Assembly (NCBI GenBank): GCA_023101725.1
Contig: JALJCO010009077.1
Coordinates: 62,001-126,000, forward strand
Origin: Atherinomorus stipes
Lineage: Eukaryota > Chordata > Actinopteri > Atheriniformes > Atherinidae
Length of the DNA: 64,000 nt
Direction: 5' to 3'
The notes beneath the pieces were generated by a model. That model made no database searches. It saw nothing but the letters and a program-made list of their open reading frames with translations, and was not told the origin of the DNA. Position 1 is the first letter of the stretch, and every line of letters starts with the position of its first letter. Shown piece after piece: positions 36,532 to 56,700 of the stretch. Made by a program: the position numbers and the translations under genes.

Positions 36532-36556
36532 TGGGGGGTGGGGGGTGGGGGGTGGG
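36532..36556 (+). other. G-quadruplex-type motif
   Basis: Four G runs (6, 6, 6 and 3) are each separated by a single T, in the 5' UTR intron of DNase copy A on the coding strand. This matches the classical four-run G-quadruplex pattern. Confidence 0.7.
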
Positions 36557-36964
36557 ATATATGACTCATGCTGCTGAGTCATTGTTAAGGGCGTATATAG
36601 TGAAGTCATACAGTATATGTATGACTGCATATAGATCCAACAGATAAAAAATTTAAAAGTGGGTGTATTTTAATTAACAAAATTCTACCAAAATGAGCTA
36701 TTTTCTTCTCTTTTTGTCTTCTTAACATTTGACTTGCATGCTATAATGTTTGATTGATAGTAAGAGCAAAGAACTGCGGCACAACACAAAGTCTTCACTA
36801 ACTAACTTCCTTCTGGTTTCTGTTTCCCAAACTTCCTCAGTTTTCTTTTGGATTCTGTTATTGACTTTTCTGTTTTTTATTTTATCTGCAATATCATCAC
36901 CACATCCTTTTCATACATCCCCTAAAAACATGTGAATTATCCTTTTTCCCCAAATGAAGTCACT

Positions 36965-44240
<7,276 letters not shown>

Positions 44241-44636
44241 GACAACCATTAATATGAAATATCCCAGGACTTGCACCAGATAGCTATGTTATCAACTTAC
44301 CACAGCTACACTGAGAGCCTCCTTCTCTTTACGTAAGCTGGACTGTTGGAGCTCAGCGAAGGTCTTGCTGTACTTCAGTTTTATTAGTTTAGCAAATGTC
44401 ATGTTGTAAAAACACCAATTCAAAGATTTAAAAATTTTTTTTTTTTTTAAAATGTTTCTTGTATTTTTCCATTAGTCACATAAGAATCCAGAGCATTTAC
44501 TCATCTATCAGGGTTCACTTTTATATGTGATGTCGATGAATGTTTCATGTCTGATCCGCTCATTGACTAAAACAGCAAAACACTAATAACCGATAAACGC
44601 GTACAACTTTCTAAACTTTGCCCAATTTTCAATGAA

Positions 44637-44950
44637 TGGAGTCAATGGACGGTCAGTCAGCGTTTATCAGTGATGTCAGCAAAGGCCAGGACGCCGTCTC
44701 CACCACAGACACCCAACAGAAGAAAAAGTGATACACACACTTTAACCCACACACACATTGCAGTGCATCCAGTGGACCCCACACGGATGATCTCAGCCTT
44801 CAAAATGGATCAACAAACATGCTGGAAATTTGGACTGAGAACAAAAGGTTTCCTACCGTGAGGGAGCTCAGTCTGTGATCCACCTCCACCAGTGGCGGAG
44901 AAAACCACTGGTATCCCACATGATCCATGGCAACCATTCACTTCCAATCA
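44637..44950 (+). pseudogene. SEC13 fragment: last exon and 3' UTR
   Basis: Aligns with SEC13 from within intron 8 through exon 9 into the 3' UTR. Shared words include GGAGTCAATGGA, ATCAGTGATGTCAGCAAAGG, CACAGACACCCAACAGAA, ACATGCTGGA, ATTTGGACTGA and GTGAGGGAGCTCAG. The pre-exon stretch CTTTCTAAACTT is also shared with SEC13 intron 8, so this is a DNA-level copy and not a retrocopy. The acceptor and first codons are deleted. The remaining frame stays open and ends QQKKK, because the one exonic deletion is three bases long. It sits just 3' of DNase copy A. Confidence 0.85.
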
Positions 44951-45339
44951 GTGGTGGTAACCAGACTTTTATCCCGAGGGGTAGCGAGGAAGGGCGTAGC
45001 TGTAAAAGGGGGCCATAAGCTGAAAACATACTCGCACATACACAGCTGTGATAACTGTGGTCACTTTAGAAGAACATGATTAAAACATTTTTACATCAAT
45101 AATCAGGATCACCTAGAAGAAATAATTGCTTTTTTTTTTTTTTTTTTTAAATGTCCGTATCTAGATTGTTTTGCATGGTTATAGCTGTGTTAGCAGTAAG
45201 TACAGTAACTCGACCACTGAGGTACTTTTTGAGCATTCTTTGGTTTATTTTAAGCTCCAATGTGAAAATCAAATATGAGATGGTTTCCCAGCATTAGCTT
45301 AGAACTTAGCAACTATTAACCTGACATTCCTGCAGTCTT

Positions 45340-45850
45340 GCCAAAGCATCCTAGCCTCGTGAGACCATCCTGATCTCGCGAGCTTCAAGTTTTCACCCGC
45401 AGATCAGTCTGGCTACTGTCTGTTGAAGAGAATTTGGAGCAGTTCACCAAATGAACGTCCAATCAGTGTTGGCTTTGAGGCAGGTTAAGGTGTGACGAAT
45501 GCAAAGTTCAGCAGATTAAACTAGCGTCAGCGTGGCTATTGCTCAAGTTTTATCGGAATTACAGAGTATTTCTTCACTGAAAGGAGAGCAAAACACTGCT
45601 CTGGAGGCTTTTCTCAAAGGAAAATATGTTTTTGCTCGTGTTTTCGTTGTCGCTTTGTTAGTAGGTCGTATGCTTCGTTGATCTGATTGGTTGATTTGGC
45701 CCGTCTATCACCAACATAGGTGGTGATAGACAGATGCTTTATCCAATCAGCTAAGCAGTATTTTCACCCCTTCCCAAAATTACTCTAACGGTTGGTTCCC
45801 AGATGGATATGCGGAGCAAATCCATCTGGCAGAGTCAGGTTAAAAGCATC
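45340..45850. repeat. Transposon-like segment between DNase copies
   Basis: CTAGCCTCGTGAGACCATCC at the left and AAATCCATCTGGCAGAGTCA at the right look like fish DNA-transposon termini. The interior has no coding frame. No terminal match or target duplication could be fixed. Confidence 0.3.
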
Positions 45851-46162
45851 CTGCCTGCAGCCCACCGAATGCCAAAGGGTTAAATTAAAGTACACATCAC
45901 TTTGGACAAATGGCATTGTAGTAAATGTGTAGTATAAATCAAACTGACAGATAAGCATTGTTCTGTGGCATCGTGCCAACACAGCGTGAGTACTGTAGTT
46001 GTACTTTTACGTGGACAAAATCTATTCTAGAAATGTGCAGCCAAAGGTCAGTGTTCTTAAAGGATGATGAGTTAGGAAAACACTTAGAAATTTACTTCAA
46101 AACAGGAAGACAGGGAGCATTTACCACAGCTGATGGGATGTGCGTGTGTGTAGGCTTCTGGT

Positions 46163-46984
46163 TATAAAAGACACACCCCGCTGGCTCAACAGTGGTTTGT
46201 TTTCTGCCGTTAGGCTTCAGTCTCAGCCATAGACTGTATATAATTACTGGACGTAGCTTCCGGTCTCTTCTGAATAGAGAAATGTGAAGCCAGGTGGGCG
46301 TGTCTTACCGTCGCCATCTTGCCGTGTCACGTACGTCGTCACTCCAGGAAAATCCTAAAATGGGCACAGCGCGGCCGCGGGGCAAATGATTGACAGCTGA
46401 TGTACTGTGGGCTAAACGCTAACTGAGCTAACACGAAACTAAGAGGAGCTAACAAAGATAAGCCCCCTAAGCGGCATGGTTAAGGTAAGACATGCTTAGA
46501 CTTGCAATTCGCTGACTAAACACCGCCGTTGTGCGACTCTGTAACAAACTGAGACCTTATTAAGAGCAAAGAAGGAGCTAACTAGGAGCCTCCGGTCGGC
46601 AGGCGGAGCTTCCGGTCTGCCGCATGTCAATCATAAGGATACGCCCTTAATTATGTGTAATTTGAAGAATAAATAACATCTAAACGAATGAGTTATAAAA
46701 AAAATTCACCCCCCTCACAGTTGACATGAAGGTAAACTTGACCTAATAAACCTAAAATGATTTTTTGAACCAGGCTGTAAACCTGTTTATTTCTGCTGTG
46801 AAGTTGGCGTTTTTAACATAGGAGTCTATGGGGATTTGCTCGCTCTTGGAGCCAGCCCCTAGCGGATGAAGGGAGGATTACACTATTTACAACGCGGAAG
46901 CGAGCTTCACTGTTATGAGGCGGAGTTTGCCCCTTGGTCTCAGCACACACTTTACCTCTTTGATTTCACATTTCAACTAAACTG
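46163..46984 (+). promoter_or_regulatory. Promoter and split non-coding exon of DNase copy B
   Basis: TATAAAAG at 46163-46170 is a good TATA box, stronger than the TATAGATA word of copy A. The sequence after it is homologous to the 5' UTR exon of copy A but is interrupted by a 710-bp insertion (46227-46936). Homology resumes at 46945 and the donor follows CTG at 46984 (GTGAGAATTTTCCTC). If transcription starts about 30 bases past the TATA box, the insertion lies in the transcribed leader. Confidence 0.55.
46227..46936. mobile_element. 710-bp insertion in the 5' UTR of DNase copy B
   Basis: Starts CATAGACTGTATATAA and ends GTTTGCCCCTTG. The 8-mer GTCTCAGC flanks it exactly (46219-46226 and 46937-46944). 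The corresponding place in copy A has no such insert. An 8-bp duplication suggests an hAT-type element, but clear inverted ends are not visible. No transposase is encoded. Confidence 0.75.
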
Positions 46985-47774
46985 GTGAGAATTTTCCTCT
47001 CTTTTCATTATTCAACTACTTTATTAAGTAAAATGCTCTGCATCAGTCAATATCTAACAGAAGATAACTAGGAATAGGATGCTTTGTTTTTAGTTTCATT
47101 GTAAAAATCTACCCAATGAAACCGGAACTTTACTATATGATGCTGAGTTCAGTTATTGCTTGAAATTGTGAAATGTAAGTCAGAAAACAGAAATTAGGTC
47201 AGGGTGAAATAATGAATTTAAATTTGAATGGTATGGGGGTGCAGTGGTGAAGAAAAGGCAGTAGAAAACTCTTAAATTCAGTTTTCATTTTGTTGCACTT
47301 TTACTCCACCTGCAAACTAAAACATTAAAGCTCTCACTGACATGTAACACTATAATCCAAAACATGTTCTGGTAGTTCAACTATTTAGGTACATTAATAA
47401 TCTGCTGCATAATTCTTATTTATTTTTTAAGCTAAATAACTCACTGAATCATTGTCAAGGGCTTGCACTGAAGTTTAGTTATAGATTCAAGTAAATTTCC
47501 ATGAAAAGAACTTCTTGTAAAATGACTGGATAAGTGTGATTATTTTTCCATGAACAAGATTTTTTAAACAAAAAATATTTTTCTTCTTCTTGTATTTGGA
47601 CTTTCCCGCCATAATGTGTGCTTAATTTGAATAGTGCAAACTGTAGTGCATTCTTTAGAGCGTGCCAGCATGCTCTAGAGATTTCACCAACCACAGTTTC
47701 ACAGTTTCGTTTCAAACAGATCTGCCTCAGTTTTTCCTCACTATTTGTTTTTCTTTCCCTTGAAAGAAGTCACA

Positions 47775-50700
47775 ATGAAAGTAGCAGCTTTCAACGTGAA
47801 GAAACTGGGAATGAGAAAAGTCACAAACCATGATGTCTGCAAGCACCTTGTCAAGGTAATGGTTGATTTTATCATTACAAGAAATACTATATGGAGGAGA
47901 GCGAAGTTAGTAAAGGAGAAGCACGTTGTAGAAATGTTAACAATTTTTGGTCCCATCAGTGTAAAGTCTTTTCACTCATTGTACCTTATTCGATGTAAAG
48001 AAGGTAATTTCTGTATCCAAAGAAAAGTGTGTAATATGTGTAAAACTTGCATAATTATATTTTATATTACAATTTTTTTCTTGTTTAAACTTAAATCTCT
48101 GCTTAATATGAACATTTTGATCCAGTAAAATGCTTATCAATTTAAAACCTTTGATAAATATAACAGCTTTACAGTAGATAGTTGTATTGCTGTCTTCAGC
48201 AATAATGACTTTTGTCTTTCTGATTTTGTAATGATTTAATAGTCAAGGACCAATGGTAAAACGCAATATGTTTTTAATTCATAAGAATATTTTGTTGCCC
48301 CAGATCATCTCTCGGTACAGTGTGGTTGTGTTACTGGAGGTGGTGGATAAAAATGGTGAAGCTATGAAACTGTTACAGCAAGCACTCAACAGCACGAGGT
48401 AAGAGGGAAAGCATCAATGTTAGATAGTGACAAAGTTTCGGTAAAAAGAACAACTCCTTGACAAGCATGTAAACCACTGCAGTTTTCCACAGTATTCTAA
48501 GTTTTATAACTTAAATTATTTAAAAATGTAAACATGCAAAGCTGAACGGCTGAGTTATTTTTTAATAAGCAATAACGCAGCCGACATGGAGTAAACATGA
48601 TGAAATGATGCAGATTCCATTTAAAATTTCTTTTGTCGACAAATTCCACAGAAACTGAAATTACAGTTTGTCTTTCTATCTTCAGTGAAAACAGACGTCA
48701 TCCCTACACCGTGGTTGCCAGCAACCCTCTGGGACGGGGACCCTACAAGGAACGATGTGTCTGCTTCTACAGGTAGAACCAGTCTCAGTGTCAATATTTA
48801 CAAAGATACACCAACTGACAACATCTAGATTTTGTAGATTGATTCTGCTCATGGCTGCTGTGTTGTTCATGCGGTACTCACAAAAACTCCCTCCTGTCTC
48901 ACTACTGTATGTGTTTCTCAGAGAGGGCAATGTGAAACTAAAATACTATATGCAGTATGAAGATAATCAAGTTGGAGACAAGGATGCCTTCGCCAGAGAG
49001 CCCTTCATCCTGCGCTTCAGCTGTCCCACCACAGGTCTGAGCTGTTCAGCATAATAACACATCAGATTTTAGCTCATACAGTCACTTAGTACACATTACC
49101 AGTACTGGTCTGGATTGGACCCTTTTGCCTCCAGGGGTATAGGTTCATTCTTTGGGAAATGTTTCCAAGACCTTGTCAAGATGTTCAGATGTTCTGGAAT
49201 GCGCCTACTAGGTGGCTGCAGTTTGTAACAGCTCTCTCTTAGCTTTTGAGTTTTTTTTCAAATTTTATTGACATTACTTGTCAGATTAGGTTTTTCTGGG
49301 AGGACTTTTTATGCTGGTCTGAAGGCTGTGCAAATCAGGAGATTTTTCTTCATATATTTGGCTTTTTTCACTACTTGTTATGATGTGTATCCATGGCAAC
49401 GGAAAAATTGTTTACCACAGGGAGCAACTGTTAAAACTCTCCAAAATCAAGATTATTAGCGAAATAACATCAAATCCCAGTGGAGTTAAAGAGAAAGAGA
49501 AGAGGATGCAGGGCAGGGGTAAGGCAGAGTGAAAAACGGTTAAGATTTAAACCGTTTCTTCCAACTGTTGTGATGGGTAACGTGAGATCGCTAGCTAACA
49601 AGATGGACGAGCTTGAAGTGCTAACAAGGTCTAAGAAAGAGTACAGAGAGTGCAGTATTATGTGCTTCACTGAGACATGGCTGCATGAACACATCCCGGA
49701 CTGTAATGCGTCTGTAAACGGCTTCAAGACGGTCCGTGCAGACCGAAATAAACAGCTCAGCGGGAAGCTGAAGGGAGGCGGAATTGCAGTGCTGGTCAAT
49801 CAGTGTTGGTGTCATCCAGGACACATCACTGTCAAGGAGAAGATCTGCACAAGAGACATCGAACTGTTAGCTGTGAGTTTCCATCCATATTATTTGCCCA
49901 GAGAGTTTGCCTGGGTTATTCTGGTAGCGGCAGTGTTGTATAAAGTACCCAAAAGTTATACTTGAGTAAAAGTAAAAGTACCTTACTGGAAAATGACTCA
50001 AGTAAAAGTCAAAGTTGCCTGCTAGAGTATTACTTGAGTAAAAGTAAAAAAACTAGCTAGTTTTTACTGTACTTAAGAATCAAAAGTAAAAAGTACTGTT
50101 AATAAAACGCAATCAGAAATTTGAGTTTAACATTTTCTTTATTTCTGTTTAATTTAGTTTTTAAGTTTTAATTTGGAAAGTGTAAAAGGAGTTTCAATAC
50201 CTCCTCACATAAACCCAACCATATAGAAAAATACTGTACACACAAACATCCTTACAGACCTGCGTGCATGCCTACCAACATTCATACCAACGTGCATTCA
50301 ATATTAAATAATTCCTAATAACTCTTGGAGCTCAGAGATGATGCGAACAAACAAAGAACTTGATTGGTTGAACTTTAACATGACTGCAGTGCGACACACA
50401 TGAACTGTCCATTAGTCGTTACTGAACCCTGAAAAACTTTTTGTTCAACCTCAGAAGAAGTTGGTTCTCAAAATGGTGAGAACTCAGTCTGGTTCTTGGA
50501 CCAGAGCAGCGATGCTGAGCCGCCGTTCACCTGCTTCTGAGGCAGGTAAAGGTGTGTTTAGCTTCAGAGACGGCTGCACAAGGTTGCTACTAGTGGCTAC
50601 TAGTCACACTACAACAAGACATTGTCCATTGGCTATAATGTTCCTTGTTATTTTGTAACTAGTAACTAAGATGCTCAGGTAAATGTAATGGAGTAAAAGT

Positions 50701-53700
50701 ATTGATTTTTCTCAGAAAATGTAGTGAAGTAAAAGTAAAAGTCATCGGAAATAGAAGTAGTAAAGTAAAGTACAAATATGAAAAAATACTACTTAAGTAA
50801 AGTAACGAAGTATTTTTACTTAGTTACTATTCAACACTGGGTAGCGGTTTATATAATACCAGGTACCGCACCAGAGACAGCCTGTGATGTCATCAGCTCC
50901 GTAGTGGCTAAACTACAAACACAGCATCCAAACTCATTCATGGCGATCTCTGAAGACTTCAACAATGTCTCCCTCTCTGCTACGTTGCCAACTTTCCAGC
51001 AGTTTGTCAGCTGCTCCACCAGAGAAAATAAGATGCTGGACTTATTTTATGCAAATACTAAGAATGCATACAGCTCCTCTGCCCTGCCTCCTTTAGGAAG
51101 ATCAGATCATAATCTGGTTCTTCTCATCTCCACCTACAAGCCCATCGTTCAGCAGCAGCCAGTCATTCGGAGGACTATTAAAACCTGGTCTACTGAGGCT
51201 GAAGATGCTCTGAGAGGGTGCTTTGAGGCCACAGACTGGAATGTCCTCTGTGAACCTCATGGAAATGACATCAACACCATGACTGAGTGTGTGACAGATT
51301 ACATAAACTTCTGTGTGGACAGCATCGTTCCAACAAGAGCAGTGAGGTGCTTCCCCAATAACAAACCCTGGATCACCAGTAGAGATGTCCCGATCTGATC
51401 ACGTGATCGTGGATCGGGGCCCGATCACGTGATTTCAGACTCGATCGGAATCGGCTGTTACTTCCCGATCAGGGATCGGTTAAATGTTTCCTTTACTGAT
51501 ACGGCAGCAGCGGGCTGCTCCTCTTTTTCCTCTGCGTGGTTTCCTCTCAGTTTCGGTTTTATGACCAGCGGTTGGTTTGATTCTGCCTCATGTGAACCGC
51601 CCCGTCCTGCACGCAGCTCAGTGCTGTTTACAGCATCACCGGGCGGTGCAGGAGTTTAAATGTAACGCACCAGCAGGCAGCAGCCTGTTCACTCAGACAT
51701 AACTACAGGAAGGGCGGCTGCAGCTGAACTAATGAGCCGCTTTTAAAAAGTTTGATCCATTAATCAAAGCAAACAACAATAAGTCAACATAACGTGTAAC
51801 ACGTGGTTCATACTTAGCGAAGCAACGCGACAATGTGCTGGTTTAACGTTAGTTGTGCAGCACGTGCATCGCTGCGGGTTTGACGGGGCTGCTGGTTGAC
51901 GTGACCCGCGGAGAAGTGACAGAAAAAAGACAAGAAAGCTGCTTAAACTTTGTTTGCCATTAATGAAGGGAGTAAAACCGAAGCACACATTACATTAGGC
52001 CTATCTGTTGTTTCAGAGTTTATTTGAAATCTAGTGTTGGTTTTATTTGCTGTCCAAAAATAATCATGTGTTTCCAAGCTTCAGAGAAATGGAGAAATAA
52101 CCAGCTTCCTTTGTGATTTCCACAGACATGCATAAATGATTACTTACTCATTAATTTGTCGTAGTTTGGTATATAAATGTATGCTAAATATGTTTTCTTT
52201 TTTTAGAATATGGCTGAAAGAATGTAATTGATCAGAGGAGGTGTCATAATAAAGTAAAATAAGAATAAATAAAACGAAAAAATACAACAAATATGGCACC
52301 TCCTGATTCCCCAATTGCACCTTCGAGCTGATAGGATTCAGAATCAGATTAGGCAGCAGTGTTTCCCCTACAGACCACTGCTGTAGGGGAAACACTGTCT
52401 TTTTCTCTTAAATTTTCATTTTATTATAGAAGTATTGGATCGGGACTCGGTATCGGCCGATCCTCAAAATCAAATGACTCGTACTCGGAATCGGGGGCAA
52501 AAAACCCTGATCGGGACATCTCTAATCACCAGTGACCTGAAAAAGCTGCTGAACATCAAGAAGAAAGCTTTCAGGGATGGAGACAGGGAGTTACTGAAGA
52601 CCACACAAAAACAACTGAAAACACAGACTAAGAAGTGCAAGGAGGATTACAGGAAGAAGTTGGAGAGCCAGCTCCAGCAGAACAATGTGAGGGATGTGTG
52701 GTCGGGAATGAAGAAGATCACTGGCTTTAAGTTAAAGGGGGATCGGACTAATGGAGGTCTGGACAGAGCTAATGAACTGAACATGTTCTTCAATAGGTTC
52801 AGTTCCCCCCTGCTGCCAACCCAAGACATCACACACTCTCCATGAGCCCACAGCTTTCCTGTCTCACCTCCATTCTGTCACCCTGCAGCTCAGTCATGGA
52901 CCTGAACACAGCCTCCTCTTCCTCCTCAGGACATCCTGAGACCTCTTTTGCCTCCACCTCCAGCCTGACTGTCTCCTGCAACCAGGTCAAGAAACAGCTG
53001 GAGAAACTGAACCAGAACAAGGCTGCAGGTCCAGATGGTGTCAGTCCCAGAGTTCTTAAGACCTGCTCAGAACAACTATGTCCGGTTCTCCAGCACCTTT
53101 TTTAACACCAGCCTGAGACAGAACAGAGTTCCTGTGCTGTGGAAAACATCCTGTCTTGTTCCTGTCCCTAAAAAACCACAACCAGCTGAACCAAATGACT
53201 ACAGATCAGTTGCTCTGACATCTCACATCATGAAAGTCCTGGAGAGACTCTTACTGGCTCACCTCAACAAGCAAGTCAACACCTTTCAGGACCCATTACA
53301 GTTCGCATATCGTAATGGGCTTGGGGTTTAAAGACGCCATCATCTTCCTGCTTTAGAGAGCCCACTCTCATCTGGACCAGTCAGGCAGCACTTAGAGGGT
53401 CATGTTCTTTGATTTTTCAAGTGCCTTTAATACTATTCAGCCTGCTTTGCTATGTGAGAAGCTCCATAACTTCCAGGTGGATCCTCCAAAACCACCTGGA
53501 TTTACGACTACCTAACAAACAGACCACAGTTTGTGAGACTGAAAGGTTGTGTGTCTGAGATGGAGGTCAGCAGCACTGGAGCACCACAAGGAACTGTACT
53601 CTCACCGTTCCTCTTCACACTGTACACCTCAGACTTCCAGTACAACTCCGAGTCCTGTCATCTGCAGAAATACTCTGATGACTGCAGTTGTGGGGTGTAT

Positions 53701-56700
53701 CAGTGATGGACAAAAGGCCAAGTACAGGGAACTGGTCAGTCAGTTTGTGAAATGGTAACAATCAGCTCATCTTAAATACCAGCAAGACTAAAGAAATGAT
53801 TGTTGACTTCAGGAGGAGCAAGAATAAGCAGCATAGTCCTGTCTACATCCTGGAAGAGGAAGTGGAGGTGGTGGAGAATTACAAATACCCTGGAGTTCAG
53901 CTGGACAACAAACTCGACTGGAAATGCAACAGTGACTACATCTACAAGAAAGGTCAGAGCAGACTCCTTAAGGAAGCTGAGATCATTCAACGACTGCACC
54001 AAGATGTTGCAGAGCTTCTACAAGTCTGTTGTGGAAAGTGCAATCAGCTTTGCAGCATCTGCTGGGGAAGCAGCATCAGAATCAGAGACTTGAAGAAACT
54101 AAACAAGCTGATCAAGAAAGCTGGTTCTGTGCTGGGGATAACTCTGGAGCCGCTGGAGATGATCGTTCAAAAAAGAATGCTGCACAAACTGATGAAGATG
54201 ATGGAGGATTCTTCCCATCCTCTCCACAACACGGTGAAGAATCAGCAGAGTGTGTTCAGTGGGAGGCTGCGTCAGGTTTCCTGTAAGACGGAGGGATACA
54301 GAAATTCATTCCTGCCAGCAGCCATCACCCTAAAGAACAAGACTGACTGACTTATTATTGTGATGTTATTACTTCATATAAATGTTATATTGTTAAAAAC
54401 AAAAAAAGAAAAAAGAAAAGGAGAGCATCTTTTCTTTCAGATTTCCTTCCTCAGTAAAAGGGATGGGTACAGGAATGATAAGTTCTGCCCGGAGACCAAA
54501 TTGACTTCATTTTTTACTGTCTTCTACAGCGTTACTTGGCTAAAACCTTAATTAGAAAAAGGTCAACCGGCCAGCAGCTTGGGATCTCTTGTGATATCTG
54601 TGTACATGCAGCGTGTGCTGTGTATTTAGGGTTATGTTTTATGTACTTGTGTACTGTACTAGTTGTGAAAGACCTGGTCCTGATTCCAGTCCACACCAAG
54701 CCAAAAGATGCACAGAAGGAGCTGGATGAGCTTTATGATGTGGTGGAGCATGTCAGGAAGAAGTGGAAAACTAATGTAAGTGTTACATTTTTTTCTTTAA
54801 ATAAAGTTCTATCAGTCGAATGGGACAGATATTAATTACATTTATTGCTAATTTAGTAAGTTAAGCAGCTTTTTCACGTGTTTATGTTCTTGATATCTGA
54901 AAGTAATTCAAAATAGGAAGAATCTGAGCTCTAGGTGTCTGTCTTGTCATAAGTATAAAGGTAAGAATAAAGTTATAGTTTTTCGTAAAGTTAAGTATAC
55001 TGAAGATTAAGTATACTGAAGATGCTTGTAATGTACTCAGTGAAACAGTACATTGTTAAGTTTCACCTCCTTGATTCCCCCACTTTTTTTCTGCAGTCTC
55101 AGAAATTATACAATTACTGCCTTTTCTTTACTATGTACCCAATTTGTTCCAACATTTTACATCTCCATACAGCTTTCTGCATGATTGCCATATTTAATGC
55201 TTTATAAGTTGTTTTTTTGTTTGTTTGTTTGTTTCCATTTGCACACATTGTACTTTATATTGATATGAATGAAGGGATTCATCCATAAACTAACATGCAT
55301 GAGAGATATCTGTTTACATCTTTGGGTTTGAGGTTGGTAATGGTTTATGTTTCATGTGTTTTTTTCATTTTAACTTCTGATTGAGTCTTTGTCTATCTTG
55401 CATTTCATTTAATATAGTAAAAATCTTTGTCTTGTGTTCACCAGGTTTCTGTTTACTGATTACCACACCTAACCAATTTCCCATTGCCTCTGTATATATA
55501 CCCCTGAGATTCTGTTGTTCGGGGAGGAATCTGTCATAGTGCGTTGTGAAAAAGGGCTCCCGATGCAGGATGAGGCAGGGGACAGAAGGCTGTACAAATG
55601 CACTTTTATTGTAAAATAATGAAAAGCACTACCAAAGCAGAATAACATAAATTAACAAAATAGAAAACATAGAAGAAAAAAGACTATGGCTACAAAGGAC
55701 AAAAACTGAAACCAAGAGTGAGAAGACTTGCAAAAATTGAGAATCAGGTTTATATCTGTAGATGGAATACCACATACTTGCAGTTTTATACTATTTATGT
55801 AGAATGTTTGGGATGGTGACCCACATCAATGTCATGTAATAACATCAACATTACTGTCTAACAAATTATAAGGCAAGGCTTAGGCTCATGAAGCTTATTT
55901 TGTATAAGGCTAGCACAATTTACCTACAAAACAAGTCAAATGCTTTACATAAAACATTAAAAGCATTACAGTAGAGTCCAGCAAAAAAAAACATTAAGGA
56001 TAAAAGGCATGATTTAAAATAAATACGCTTGGTTTTTACGCTTGGTCATGAGGGAAGTGAGATTTTTCAACAAATCAATGTATTGCTTTGTATTAGCTCC
56101 ACCTCTTTGGTCCGGATCGGTTAGATCAGTACCCCTACCGAAGGGTGCCAAAAAAGTAGGCCGGGTCGGGTCGGATATTTTAAGGGTACCCGTCCAGGTT
56201 TTTATCTGTGGAGACGCAATAATTAAGTGGACCATATCCGGCCCGACCCGACCCAGACCCGCTGATGGAAACGGGGCTTAATACTGTTTTTTTTTTTAAT
56301 AACCTGTGCCAGTGGCATGAGGATGTTAAACACACACAAGACAACATTTAGCTGTTTTCTCAGCTCCCTATCGACAGCTAAACTAGCGTCCATCTTGCAT
56401 CACACCTGTACTGTGAGCTCCCTCCAGCCAGTAAAAGACAGTCTTATCTTGACTCTTGTTCTTCCCCTTGCTCTTGTCCTTTTCCTCTCTTCCTCTTAAT
56501 GTTATTTTGCATTTCTTTACCAAATCCGGCATGATGCACGTTTAAAACACCCGCTGTGTTCATATCTGTGTCCTTTTTTTATCTTCTTTATTTTTATCCT
56601 TATTTATTTATTCCAGCACTTTGTTGTGGCCATGCAATTTCATTGTGCATATGGCATGTCTGTAGTGTACCAATGACAATAAAGCTTTGAATTGAATCTA

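Larger units (their letters stand above)
49470..54405 (+). mobile_element. L2-type LINE (non-LTR retrotransposon), broken
   Basis: Lies in intron 4 of DNase copy B, sense to the gene. The endonuclease part shows [35 protein letters not shown] and [11 protein letters not shown]. The reverse-transcriptase part shows [51 protein letters not shown] and a YSDD active-site word (usually FADD-like). The end reads [13 protein letters not shown]. Several frameshifts and stops break the RT region after about 53000. Two hAT-like elements interrupt it (49931-50839, 51380-52524). The 3' end is A-rich. The L2/CR1 group is my best placement. Confidence 0.88.

Noticed and set aside
44637..44950. SEC13 relic as a processed retrocopy
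   Set aside because: Words of SEC13 intron 8 are retained just before the exon, so a DNA copy fits better.
47745..48128. 127-aa open frame starting near DNase B exon 1
   Set aside because: It is exon 1 read through the intron. The GTAATG donor at 47856 and the match to copy A show the true exon end.
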